Origin: Synergistaceae bacterium
GTDB lineage: Bacteria > Synergistota > Synergistia > Synergistales > Aminobacteriaceae
DNA: 64,000 nt
Reading direction: 5' to 3'
Assembly: GCA_018436595.1 (NCBI GenBank)
Contig: JAHDLC010000035.1
Coordinates: 1 to 64,000 of the forward strand
Shown: positions 7,978-14,940 of the stretch, piece by piece
How the letters are laid out: the number at the start of each line of letters is the position of its first letter
Position numbering within the stretch: position 1 is the first letter of the stretch
Position numbers and translations under genes: made by a program
Notes under the pieces: model-generated
The model's database searches: none
What the model was told of the DNA's origin: nothing
What the model saw: only the letters and a program-made list of their open reading frames with translations

Positions 7978-9261
7978 CTATCCGAAGACCAGGTCGGGCA
8001 GGACCAGGACGATCCGGGGGAAGAGAACGAGGACGATCACCAGGGCAAGGAGGGTAAGGTAAAAGGGAATGGCCTCCCTGGCGGTCTCCTGGGGTGTGCA
8101 TCCCATGATCTCCGACGTGGAGTACAGGGCCACGCCCACCGGCGGCGTCATGATTCCCGCGGTCAGGGTGGTCATCATGATGACCCCGAAATGGACGGGG
8201 TCGATGCCGAGCCTCGAAATCACCGGAATGAACACCGGCGTCAGGAGCATGGCGCAGACAGTGGTCTCCACGAACATTCCGGCCAGAATCAGCAGCAGGA
8301 TGATCAGGAAGAGGAGAAGATGGCTGTTCGACGTGATGCCGATGAGGAATTCCGCGATGGTTTGGGGAACCCGCCCGTAGACGATGGCATACCCGAAGGT
8401 TCCCGACAGGCCGAGGATGAGCATGAGGACGCCGATGTCCACGGCGCTCTGCTCCACCGCCTCCAGGAAGCTCTTCCAGGTCATCTCCCGGTAGATGAAG
8501 ACCCCGACGAAAATGGCGTACCCCGCGGCGAAGGCCCCCGCCTCCGAGGGTGTGAAGAGGCCGAACCGGATTCCCACGATGAGGATGACGGGGAAGATCA
8601 GGGCAAAGATGTTCTCCCACAGGGCGGACACCACCTCCCGGGCATTCGGCTTCCGTACGTCCTTCCGGGCCACGTAGCCCCGCCGCTTGGCCGTGAAGTT
8701 CACGGTGAACATCATCATGGCCATCATGAGGAGTCCGGGGATGATGCCTCCCACAAAGAGGCGGCCGATGGACACCTCTCCCACGGAGCCGTAGATGATG
8801 AAGCCCATGCTCGGCGGGATAGTGCAGGTGATCATGGCGGTCAGGCCGTTGACCGCCGCGCCGTAGCCCCGGGAATACCCCTGTTTGATCATCTCCGGGC
8901 CGAGGATTCTGCACTCCATGACGGCGTCGGCGTTGGCCGATCCGGACACGCCCCCCATGAGGGTGCTCAGGATGACGCTGACCTGGGCGAGGCTGCCCGC
9001 CATGTGCCCCACGAGCACCCGGGAGAGCTTCACCAGCCGGGCGGTGATGCCCGTGGCGTTCATGAGGTTTCCGGCGAAGATGAAGAGAGGGATGGCCAGG
9101 AGGGTGAAGCTCTGGGTCTGGGCCACGATGCGCTGCACCGAGATGGAAATGGGGATGTTGGGCGTGGCCAGCATGAAGGCGAAGCCCGCCAGCCCGATGG
9201 CGAAGGCCACGGGCATGCCGAGGAAGAGGAGCACCAGGAAAACGCCGACGAGAAGAAGCAT
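7978..9261 (-). CDS. dctM: TRAP transporter large permease subunit DctM
   Basis: 427 residues, about 12 membrane helices. DctM hallmarks: LLLVGVFLVLLFLGMPVAFAIG at the N-terminus, IPLFIFAGNLMN, GGVSGSANADAVM, IPPSMGFIIYGSV, FTPSEAGAFAAGYA, and MFVETTVCAMLLTPVFIP. It forms the sodium-coupled translocation channel with DctQ and receives substrate from DctP. It follows dctQ by 16 bases. The substrate is unknown; amino or keto acids are usual for this family. Confidence 0.93.
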   Translation of the reverse strand: MLLLVGVFLVLLFLGMPVAFAIGLAGFAFMLATPNIPISISVQRIVAQTQSFTLLAIPLFIFAGNLMNATGITARLVKLSRVLVGHMAGSLAQVSVILSTLMGGVSGSANADAVMECRILGPEMIKQGYSRGYGAAVNGLTAMITCTIPPSMGFIIYGSVGEVSIGRLFVGGIIPGLLMMAMMMFTVNFTAKRRGYVARKDVRKPNAREVVSALWENIFALIFPVILIVGIRFGLFTPSEAGAFAAGYAIFVGVFIYREMTWKSFLEAVEQSAVDIGVLMLILGLSGTFGYAIVYGRVPQTIAEFLIGITSNSHLLLFLIILLLILAGMFVETTVCAMLLTPVFIPVISRLGIDPVHFGVIMMTTLTAGIMTPPVGVALYSTSEIMGCTPQETAREAIPFYLTLLALVIVLVLFPRIVLVLPDLVFG

Positions 9262-9277
9262 ACCGTCCTCCTCCTTC

Positions 9278-9787
9278 CTACGCCACGTCCCGCCCGCCGC
9301 CCCGGAGGGTGGACGGGAAGTCGGTGATCTGCAGATGAAGCCTGATGCCCGTGGAGATGATCATCAGGAAGGCGCTCACGGGAAGGGATGCGGTGACGAA
9401 GGAATAGCTCAGGGTGATGTTCTGGAACTGCCGTTTGAAATTTGAGATGCAGAGGGGGATTCCGTAGGCGATGAGCACCGCCAGGAAGAGGATGATGATC
9501 ACGGACCACGCGACGGCGAGGGTTTTCTGCGTCTTCAGAGGCAGCCGCGACGTCAGGAAATCGACGTTGATCACCCTGTTTTTCCGGATCCCCACGTCCG
9601 CCCCGAGGAAGGCACCCCAGGCGAACAGGAGGAGGGAAATGTCCACCGCCCAGTTAATGGGGCGGCCGACGAACCTGCCTATGGCGGAAACGAAAATCAG
9701 GACGGTGATGGCGCAAAGGGTGAAAGAAATAAACCGCTCCTCGATCGTGCAGACGCAGCGGTAGGTTTTTTTCAGAGCTTCAAGCAT
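9278..9787 (-). CDS. dctQ: TRAP transporter small permease subunit DctQ
   Basis: 169 residues with four predicted membrane helices (ISFTLCAITVLIFVSAIGRF, INWAVDISLLLFAWGAFLGA, a third around LAVAWSVIIILFLAVLIAYG, a fourth near SLPVSAFLMIISTGI). RKNRVINVDFLTSRLP after helix 2 is the usual DctQ segment. It sits between dctP and dctM, in the order dctP-dctQ-dctM. Confidence 0.9.
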   Translation of the reverse strand: MLEALKKTYRCVCTIEERFISFTLCAITVLIFVSAIGRFVGRPINWAVDISLLLFAWGAFLGADVGIRKNRVINVDFLTSRLPLKTQKTLAVAWSVIIILFLAVLIAYGIPLCISNFKRQFQNITLSYSFVTASLPVSAFLMIISTGIRLHLQITDFPSTLRGGGRDVA

Positions 9788-9828
9788 GTCCGTGTGCAGC
9801 CTCCTTCCGGCGCCGGGAAAAAGGGAAA

Positions 9829-9860
9829 GGCAACCGCCCCGGAAAGGCGGCGGCTGCCGG
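9829..9860 (-). terminator. Intercistronic hairpin between dctP and dctQ
   Basis: GGCAACCGCC and GGCGGCGGCTGCC arms form a stem; on the - strand CTTTCCCTTTTT follows. Inside the operon this probably lowers permease expression relative to the binding protein, or stabilises the dctP transcript. Confidence 0.5.
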
Positions 9861-9898
9861 TGAATCGACCGTACGGCGCAGGATATTCCGGCCGGAAA

Positions 9899-10894
9899 TT
9901 ATTCCTTGCCGATTTCCTTGTAGATTGCCTTCCGCTGCTCGGCGAAGCCCAGTTCGTCGTAGGCTGCCTCGGAAGCCTTCTTGAAGGCCGCCAGATCCAC
10001 TTCCACGACCTCCATGCCTTCCTTGACCATCATGCCCTCGAAGACGTCGGACTTCTCGATGACTTCGGCGGCGGTAATCTTTCCCTGCTTCTCGAACTCC
10101 TCGAGAAGAAGGGCCTGGTAGGACGCCGGAAGGGTGCTGAACCACTTCTCTCCGACGATGAGTCCGTTGAGGAGCTGGAAGTGGGCGGTCTTGTTGATGT
10201 ACTTCAGGACTTCGTACACGCGCAGGCCGTAGCTGGCGGAATGCTGGGCCTCGCAGCCGTCGATGGCCTTCTGCTGCACGGCGTTGTACACGTCGGTCCA
10301 TCCCATGGTGACAGGGGTGGCGCCGAGAGCGGCCACTGACCGTGACCAAGCGGGAGCGCCGGGGGTGCGGATCCGGACGCCTTTCAGATCTTCGGGCTTT
10401 TTGACGGGCTTGTTGGTGAGGAAGTGGCGGGCGCCGTCGAACCAGTTGAAGGAGAGGACACGGATGCCGTTCTCTTCCGCCAGCTTTTTGACGTTCTCTT
10501 TCCAGAAGTTCGTCTGCTGGACCTTCATGACCTCGTCGTAGTTATCGGCGAAGTAGGCCATGCCCACGATGCCGATGTTCTTCACGTAGTTGGCCATCCG
10601 TCCGGCGTCGGTGACCACCGCCACGTTGACGCCCTGGATCGCCTGCTCGATGACGTCCTCGTCACTGCCGAGCTGGGCGCTGGGGAACACCTTCACGGTC
10701 AGCTTGCCGCCGGTTCTCTCGGCCACGCGCTTCGCGAGGGCGTAAAAGCCCTGGCAGAAAGGATGGGAATCGGCGAGCTGAGTGGACACCATGAGCTCGT
10801 AGGATTTTCCGTCCCCCTCCACCTCCGCGGCCATGGACATGGCGCCGGAAGCGATGAACGCAAGACATACCAGCAGGAACAACGCTTTCTTCAT
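9899..10894 (-). CDS. dctP: TRAP transporter substrate-binding protein DctP
   Basis: 331 residues with a Sec signal peptide (MKKALFLLVCLAFIASGAMS, cleavage near MAAEVE). DctP features: STQLADSHPFCQGFYALAKR, LTVKVFPSAQLGSDEDVIEQ, and the carboxylate-binding arginine in GVRIRTPGAPAWSRSVAALG, then PVTMGWTDVYNAVQQKAIDG. It binds its organic acid in the periplasm and hands it to DctQM. A good GGGAGG lies before the ATG and the 5' leader from the mapped promoter is ~160 bases. The ligand cannot be read from sequence. Confidence 0.93.
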   Translation of the reverse strand: MKKALFLLVCLAFIASGAMSMAAEVEGDGKSYELMVSTQLADSHPFCQGFYALAKRVAERTGGKLTVKVFPSAQLGSDEDVIEQAIQGVNVAVVTDAGRMANYVKNIGIVGMAYFADNYDEVMKVQQTNFWKENVKKLAEENGIRVLSFNWFDGARHFLTNKPVKKPEDLKGVRIRTPGAPAWSRSVAALGATPVTMGWTDVYNAVQQKAIDGCEAQHSASYGLRVYEVLKYINKTAHFQLLNGLIVGEKWFSTLPASYQALLLEEFEKQGKITAAEVIEKSDVFEGMMVKEGMEVVEVDLAAFKKASEAAYDELGFAEQRKAIYKEIGKE

Positions 10895-11063
10895 GTTTCA
10901 TTCCTCCCTGAATGTATTAATTACGGGCCTGGCGGCCGGTAATCCGGACGATGGATTCCCCGGGAAAAGAGGCCGGCGGAGAACCTTTTTTTGAACGGGA
11001 GCAGTTCGGAACAAAAAATCAAGCAATTCAAAGTAGCCCGAATGTACGGTCTGATATGTTAGT

Positions 11064-11092
11064 ATCTTAGGCATCGGGCGGAATTTTGTCAA
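11064..11092 (-). promoter_or_regulatory. Promoter of the first TRAP operon
   Basis: On the - strand TTGACA (11087-11092), 17 bases, TAAGAT (11064-11069). The -35 box directly abuts a triple 15-bp repeat. Confidence 0.7.
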
Positions 11093-11137
11093 GATATGTG
11101 CGGCCCGGATATGTGCGGCCCGGATATGTGCGGCCCA
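11093..11137. repeat. Three tandem 15-bp repeats at the TRAP promoter
   Basis: GATATGTGCGGCCCG is repeated at 11093, 11108 and 11123 without interruption; the last copy differs at its final base. One and a half helical turns separate the copies. The array ends immediately beside the -35 box, where an activator would bind. Confidence 0.85.
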
Positions 11138-11182
11138 GGAGGCAATGTCCTTTTTTTCCGGAGAGAAATTCAGGAAAAGCTA

Positions 11183-11211
11183 TTGACATTGATAGGTTGT
11201 GCTGATATAAA
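11183..11211 (+). promoter_or_regulatory. Promoter of the serine biosynthesis operon
   Basis: TTGACA (11183-11188), 17 bases, TATAAA (11206-11211): near consensus. Transcription would start near 11218, about 27 bases before the leader-peptide ATG. Confidence 0.8.
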
Positions 11212-11244
11212 GTGAACAACTTTTTTTTCGGGGAGCTGCCGCTT

Positions 11245-11361
11245 ATGAACTTTGTGTGTCTTTTCGGGATTCTTGGTACGGGGTCATCTTCCTCCTCCTC
11301 TTCCGGCTGGTCCGGAAGGGCTGGTCTTCCCGTGCCGGCGGGGAAGGCGCCGCAGCCTTAG
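11245..11361 (+). CDS. Serine-rich leader peptide (transcription attenuator)
   Basis: A 38-codon reading frame, too short for normal gene callers. ATG at 11245, GGGGAG ribosome site at 11230-11235, TAG at 11359-11361. The peptide reads MNFVCLFGILGTG, then seven consecutive serines (11284-11304; codons TCA, TCT, TCC three times, TCT, TCC), then GWSG and a Pro/Ala/Gly-rich tail. Downstream come an intrinsic terminator (11408-11439) and the serine operon. This is the classical layout of his/trp/thr leaders: scarce charged seryl-tRNA would stall the ribosome in the run and change RNA folding. A short stem CTTCCGG/CCGGAAG (11300-11306/11312-11318) follows the run. CCGGAAGGG at 11312-11320 repeats the terminator's 5' arm and could pair with its 3' arm as antiterminator. 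The sequence is direct; the mechanism is inferred. Confidence 0.8.
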   Translation: MNFVCLFGILGTGSSSSSSSGWSGRAGLPVPAGKAPQP

Positions 11362-11407
11362 ATCAAGACACCGCGACAGAAACGCAGGATTCGATCGCAG
11401 GAAATAC

Positions 11408-11439
11408 AGGCCGGAAGGGAAATCCCTTCCGGCCTTTTT
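11408..11439 (+). terminator. Attenuator terminator before the serine operon
   Basis: Stem AGGCCGGAAGGGA (11408-11420) with TCCCTTCCGGCCT (11423-11435), then TTTTT. It lies 24 bases upstream of the first structural gene, so it must be read through for expression. Confidence 0.85.
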
Positions 11440-11462
11440 CATTTCGAAGGAGGGATACATCC

Positions 11463-12605
11463 ATGCAGCCCCATCTTTTCACCCCCGGACCGGTCTCCAT
11501 ACCCCACGAAATACGGCAGAGAGGCGCCGCACCCCTGGTCAGCCATCGAAGCGAGCCTTTCTTCTCCCTCCTGGAGGAGATTTCGGCCCGCCTGAAGAGG
11601 CTTCTGAGGGCGAAAGAGCCTCCGGTGCTCTTCCCAGGCTCGGGAACGGGAGCCCTCGAAGCCCTGGCAGCCAACCTCATCGCCCCAGGCGACCGGGTGA
11701 TTTCCTTCTCCTGCGGCGCCTTCGGTGACCGGTTCCGGGAGATCGCCGGCCGACGGGGAGCCGAGGTCATTCCCGCAGACATTCCCTGGGGGCGGGGCGC
11801 CACCCCGGACGACGTGAAGGACGCCCTGGCTCGGAGCCCCGATCCCGCCGTCGTTCTTTTCACCCACAACGAGACCTCCACCGGCGCCGTCACGCCTCTC
11901 GGGGAGTGCATCGCCGCCCTTCCTCACGACGGGCCCCTCGTGCTCGTGGACGCCGTCAGCTCTCTCGGCGCGCTGCCCTGCTTTCCCGAAGAATGGGGCA
12001 TCGACGGCCTTGCCTCCTGCTCCCAGAAGGGACTGCTCACACCTCCGGGCATCGCCGTGGCGGCCCTGTCTCCCCGGGGCTGGGCGAGGGCGGGATCCCG
12101 CCCCTGCCCTTCCTACTATTTCGACCTTTCACTGCACCGGAGGTTCCTGGAGAAAGAACGGCCCCAGAACCCCTACACCCCTCCGGTCACCCTGCTCTGC
12201 AGTCTTGCCGAAGCACTTCGGTTCCTGGAGGACTTCGGCTTCGGGAAATGGTTCCGGCTGAAGGCCAGAACGGCCGAAACCTTTGAGACCGCCTGTAAGG
12301 CCATGGGCCTTCCCCTCTTCGTGGAGGGCCCTGCCTTCCGCTCCCCCGCCGTCACGGCGGTGAAGGTGCCCGGAGGAAAGGGAAAGGAAATGAAGCATGC
12401 CCTGGAAACTCTCGGGGTGGAGGCCGCCGCCGGACAGGGAAAGGAACCCTCCCTGCTCCGGGTGGCCCATTACAGCCCGGGAGGATGGCCTGAACTCTCA
12501 CTTATCGCCGGAAGCATCTACGGAGCCGGGAAGATGTGCGGCCTGGACCTTCGGCCCGATTTTTCGGAAGCTGCCTGGAACTGCTGGACAAGGGAAGGGG
12601 AATGA
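11463..12605 (+). CDS. Class V aminotransferase, probable phosphoserine (serine-pyruvate type) aminotransferase
   Basis: 380 residues, fold-type I PLP enzyme of the serine-pyruvate/alanine-glyoxylate group. Visible elements: FTPGPVSIP, FPGSGTGALEALAAN (cofactor phosphate loop), THNETSTGAVTP, the PLP-ring Asp in LVDAVSSLGA, and the Schiff-base lysine K189 in SCSQKGLLTPPG. In many bacteria without a classical SerC, a member of this group transaminates 3-phosphohydroxypyruvate. Position before serA supports that role; alanine-glyoxylate or serine-glyoxylate activity is possible. Start chosen for GAAGGAGGG at 11447-11455. The downstream serA start overlaps its stop codon. Confidence 0.88.
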   Translation: MQPHLFTPGPVSIPHEIRQRGAAPLVSHRSEPFFSLLEEISARLKRLLRAKEPPVLFPGSGTGALEALAANLIAPGDRVISFSCGAFGDRFREIAGRRGAEVIPADIPWGRGATPDDVKDALARSPDPAVVLFTHNETSTGAVTPLGECIAALPHDGPLVLVDAVSSLGALPCFPEEWGIDGLASCSQKGLLTPPGIAVAALSPRGWARAGSRPCPSYYFDLSLHRRFLEKERPQNPYTPPVTLLCSLAEALRFLEDFGFGKWFRLKARTAETFETACKAMGLPLFVEGPAFRSPAVTAVKVPGGKGKEMKHALETLGVEAAAGQGKEPSLLRVAHYSPGGWPELSLIAGSIYGAGKMCGLDLRPDFSEAAWNCWTREGE

Positions 12606-14254
12606 CGGAAATGAAAGTGCTCGTGACGGATACCGTATCGGAAGCGGGAATCAGTCTGCTCCGGAAGGAGAAGGAGCTCCAGGTGGAAGTGCGGCTCGGC
12701 CTCTCCAGGGAAGAACTGCTGGAGGCGGTGGCCGATGCGGACGGCATGCTGACCAGGAGCGGTACGCCCCTCGACGGGGAGGTGCTTGGAGCGGCGAAGA
12801 AACTCCGGGCCGTGGCCAGGGCAGGTGTCGGCGTGGACAACATCGACCTGGCGGCGGCGAGCCGCCGGGGGATCGTGGTGATCAACGCCCCCACCGGAAA
12901 CACTCTCGCGGCGACGGAGCACACTCTGGCCATGATGCTCTCCCTTGTGCGGAAGGTACCCCAGGCGTGGAACTCCCTGGCGTCGGGCGAATGGAAGCGG
13001 AGCCGGTTCATGGGCATGCAGCTCTCGGGAAAGCGGCTTCTGGTCATCGGCCTCGGGAGGATCGGAACCCAGGTGGCCCTGCGGTGCCGGGCCTTCGGCA
13101 TGGAGGTGTCCGCCTACGACCCCTACATATCGAAGGAAAAGGCGGACCGCGCGGGGGTCCGGCTCCTGGATGACCTTTCCGGGGCTCTTTCCCTTGCCGA
13201 CGTGGTCACCCTCCACGTCCCTCTCACCGCCGAGACCAGGCGGCTGCTCGACGGCCGGCTTCTCAAAGCCTGCAAGCGGGGAGCCTTCCTGGTGAACTGC
13301 GCCCGGGGCGGCCTGGTGGACGAAGAAGCCGTCGCAGACGGCGTACGCTCCGGCCTTCTCGCCGGGGCCGCCTTCGACGTGTTCGACGGCGAGCCGGTCC
13401 GAACGGACCATCCCCTCCTCGCACCGGACATCCGGGAGAAAGTCATCCTCACCCCCCACATCGGGGCCAACACGGAAGAGGCACAGTCAGCCGTGGCGGT
13501 GATCGCCGCATCCAATCTCGCTGCCGCTCTCCTGGGCAGGCCCTATGAGCACGCGGTGAACCTTCCCTTCTCCGAGCAGCTTCTCTCCGACGGGCGGAGG
13601 GCCTATCTCTCCCTCGCCCGGAAGATGGGGTACCTCGCCGCCCACCTTCTCCGGGAGCCGGTGAAGGAGATCCGGGTCACCCTCCGGGGGCCCCTCTTCT
13701 CGAAAGGGGACGACCCCATCTGCTTCGAAGTGCCCTACCACTACTCTCCCTTCACCGTGGCGGGGCTCAAGGGCATGCTCGAGGTCTCCCACGGGCCGGA
13801 GGTGAACTACATGTCCGCTCCCCTCCTGGCCTCAGACAAGGGAATCGCCGTGGAGGAGAGCCGGGGGGAGGGAGGCACCTACAAGAACCTCCTGGAAGTG
13901 ACCATCAGTGCCGAAGGCTCCCGTGAAGGGGTCACCGTATCAGGCACGGTCACCGAGGAAGGCCGCCAGCGGGTGGTGAACCTCAACGGCTACTGGATCG
14001 AGTTCGTCCCCGAGGGAACGGTGCTCCTGTTCAGCAACCACGACCGCCCGGGGGTCATCGGGAAGGTGGGGACCATCCTCGGCGAGGCGGGGTCCAACAT
14101 CGCCAACTTCGCCCTGGGGAGGAAAAACGGCAGCGGTCTTGCCGTGGGGGCGCTCCAGATCGACAACGACATCCCGCCGAAGGTCATCGAGACCTTCAAG
14201 GCCGACGCGGACCTTCTCTGGGCAGTGAAGGTGAACTTCTCCGAGGCCCTGTGA
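12602..14254 (+). CDS. serA: D-3-phosphoglycerate dehydrogenase
   Basis: 550 residues, the long SerA type. Order: N-terminal substrate domain (GMLTRSGTPLD, ARAGVGVDNIDLAAA), NAD-binding domain (LLVIGLGRIGTQVALRCRAF), catalytic Arg/Glu/His residues in VNCARGGLVDEEAVADG, DVFDGEP and LTPHIGANTEEAQ, an intervening ASB domain (~310-460), and a C-terminal ACT domain (LLFSNHDRPGVIGKVGTILG, NIANFALGR). The ACT domain commonly confers serine feedback. It oxidises 3-phosphoglycerate to 3-phosphohydroxypyruvate. ATG 12602 overlaps the previous stop as ATGA; ATG 12611 is an alternative with better spacing to AGGGAAGGGG. Confidence 0.95.
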   Translation: MTEMKVLVTDTVSEAGISLLRKEKELQVEVRLGLSREELLEAVADADGMLTRSGTPLDGEVLGAAKKLRAVARAGVGVDNIDLAAASRRGIVVINAPTGNTLAATEHTLAMMLSLVRKVPQAWNSLASGEWKRSRFMGMQLSGKRLLVIGLGRIGTQVALRCRAFGMEVSAYDPYISKEKADRAGVRLLDDLSGALSLADVVTLHVPLTAETRRLLDGRLLKACKRGAFLVNCARGGLVDEEAVADGVRSGLLAGAAFDVFDGEPVRTDHPLLAPDIREKVILTPHIGANTEEAQSAVAVIAASNLAAALLGRPYEHAVNLPFSEQLLSDGRRAYLSLARKMGYLAAHLLREPVKEIRVTLRGPLFSKGDDPICFEVPYHYSPFTVAGLKGMLEVSHGPEVNYMSAPLLASDKGIAVEESRGEGGTYKNLLEVTISAEGSREGVTVSGTVTEEGRQRVVNLNGYWIEFVPEGTVLLFSNHDRPGVIGKVGTILGEAGSNIANFALGRKNGSGLAVGALQIDNDIPPKVIETFKADADLLWAVKVNFSEAL

Positions 14255-14889
14255 TGAAGCGGGTCTTTCTCGTACGGCACGGGGAAACGGACTGGAACAG
14301 GGAAGGACGGTTCCAGGGCCAGATGGACATCCCCCTGAACGGAACGGGGCTGGTCCAGGCCCGTTCCGTCGCGGAGGCGCTGAAAGACGTTTCCCTGGAC
14401 AGGATCGTGACGAGTCCCCTCTCCAGGGCCAGGGAGACCGCCCGCCCTCTTGCGGAAGTGAAGGAACTGCGGGCGGAACTGTCCGAAGGGCTCATAGAAA
14501 TAGGGCACGGCCTCTGGGAAGGCCGCACCTACGGCGAAGTGGAGGCGGAGTGGCCGGGAAGGCTCGAAGCCTGGCACACCCGGCCCGAAACGGTGGTCAT
14601 GCCCGGAGGGGAGAGCCTCGAGGACGTGCAGAACCGCGCCTGGCCCGCCCTGCTTCGGATTGCGGAAGGAAAGGGTGAAAACATCGCTGTTTTCACCCAC
14701 GACGCCGTGCTGAAAGTCCTGCTGATGAACGTGCTGGACTGTCCTCTCTCAAGCTTCTGGAAGTTTCAGCTCGCCAACGGAAGCATCACCCTCCTCGAGC
14801 GTACGGACAGGGGATGGCGGATTCCCCTGATGGGCGAGGCGGGGCACCTGGGCAATCCCTTTCTCCGGGAAGAGCAGAAAGGCCTGTAA
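14254..14889 (+). CDS. Histidine phosphatase (PGAM) family protein, probable phosphoserine phosphatase
   Basis: 211 residues. The catalytic motif VFLVRHGETDWNREGRFQG holds the phospho-accepting His; the second RHG-type elements are SPLSRARETA, the acid EIGHGLWEGRTY, and the C-terminal His in VFTHDAVLKVLL. The family includes phosphoglycerate mutases, CobC and the metal-independent phosphoserine phosphatase PspA of Hydrogenobacter. Its place as third gene of a serine operon, overlapping the serA stop (TGATG), makes phosphoserine phosphatase the best guess. No HAD-type SerB is in the window. A GTG at 14251 is an alternative start. Confidence 0.82.
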   Translation: MKRVFLVRHGETDWNREGRFQGQMDIPLNGTGLVQARSVAEALKDVSLDRIVTSPLSRARETARPLAEVKELRAELSEGLIEIGHGLWEGRTYGEVEAEWPGRLEAWHTRPETVVMPGGESLEDVQNRAWPALLRIAEGKGENIAVFTHDAVLKVLLMNVLDCPLSSFWKFQLANGSITLLERTDRGWRIPLMGEAGHLGNPFLREEQKGL

Positions 14890-14907
14890 AAAGTGCAGGC
14901 AGGTTCC

Positions 14908-14940
14908 GGGGGGCCGGGGGAAGAACCTCAGCCCCCGGAA
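14908..14940. terminator. Hairpin between convergent serine operon and class III PLP gene
   Basis: TTCCGGGGG and CCCCCGGAA arms around an ~15-base loop, between two convergent stops. No T-run is adjacent on either strand, so efficiency is uncertain. Confidence 0.4.

Noticed and set aside
7882-9327. 481-codon frame antisense to dctM
   Set aside because: His/Gly/Asp-rich composition typical for the complement of membrane-protein codons; dctM is certain.
11218-11440. T-box or glycine riboswitch in the serine leader
   Set aside because: No T-box GGTGGNACCGCG element and no glycine-aptamer core could be found; the Ser-codon leader explains the terminator better.
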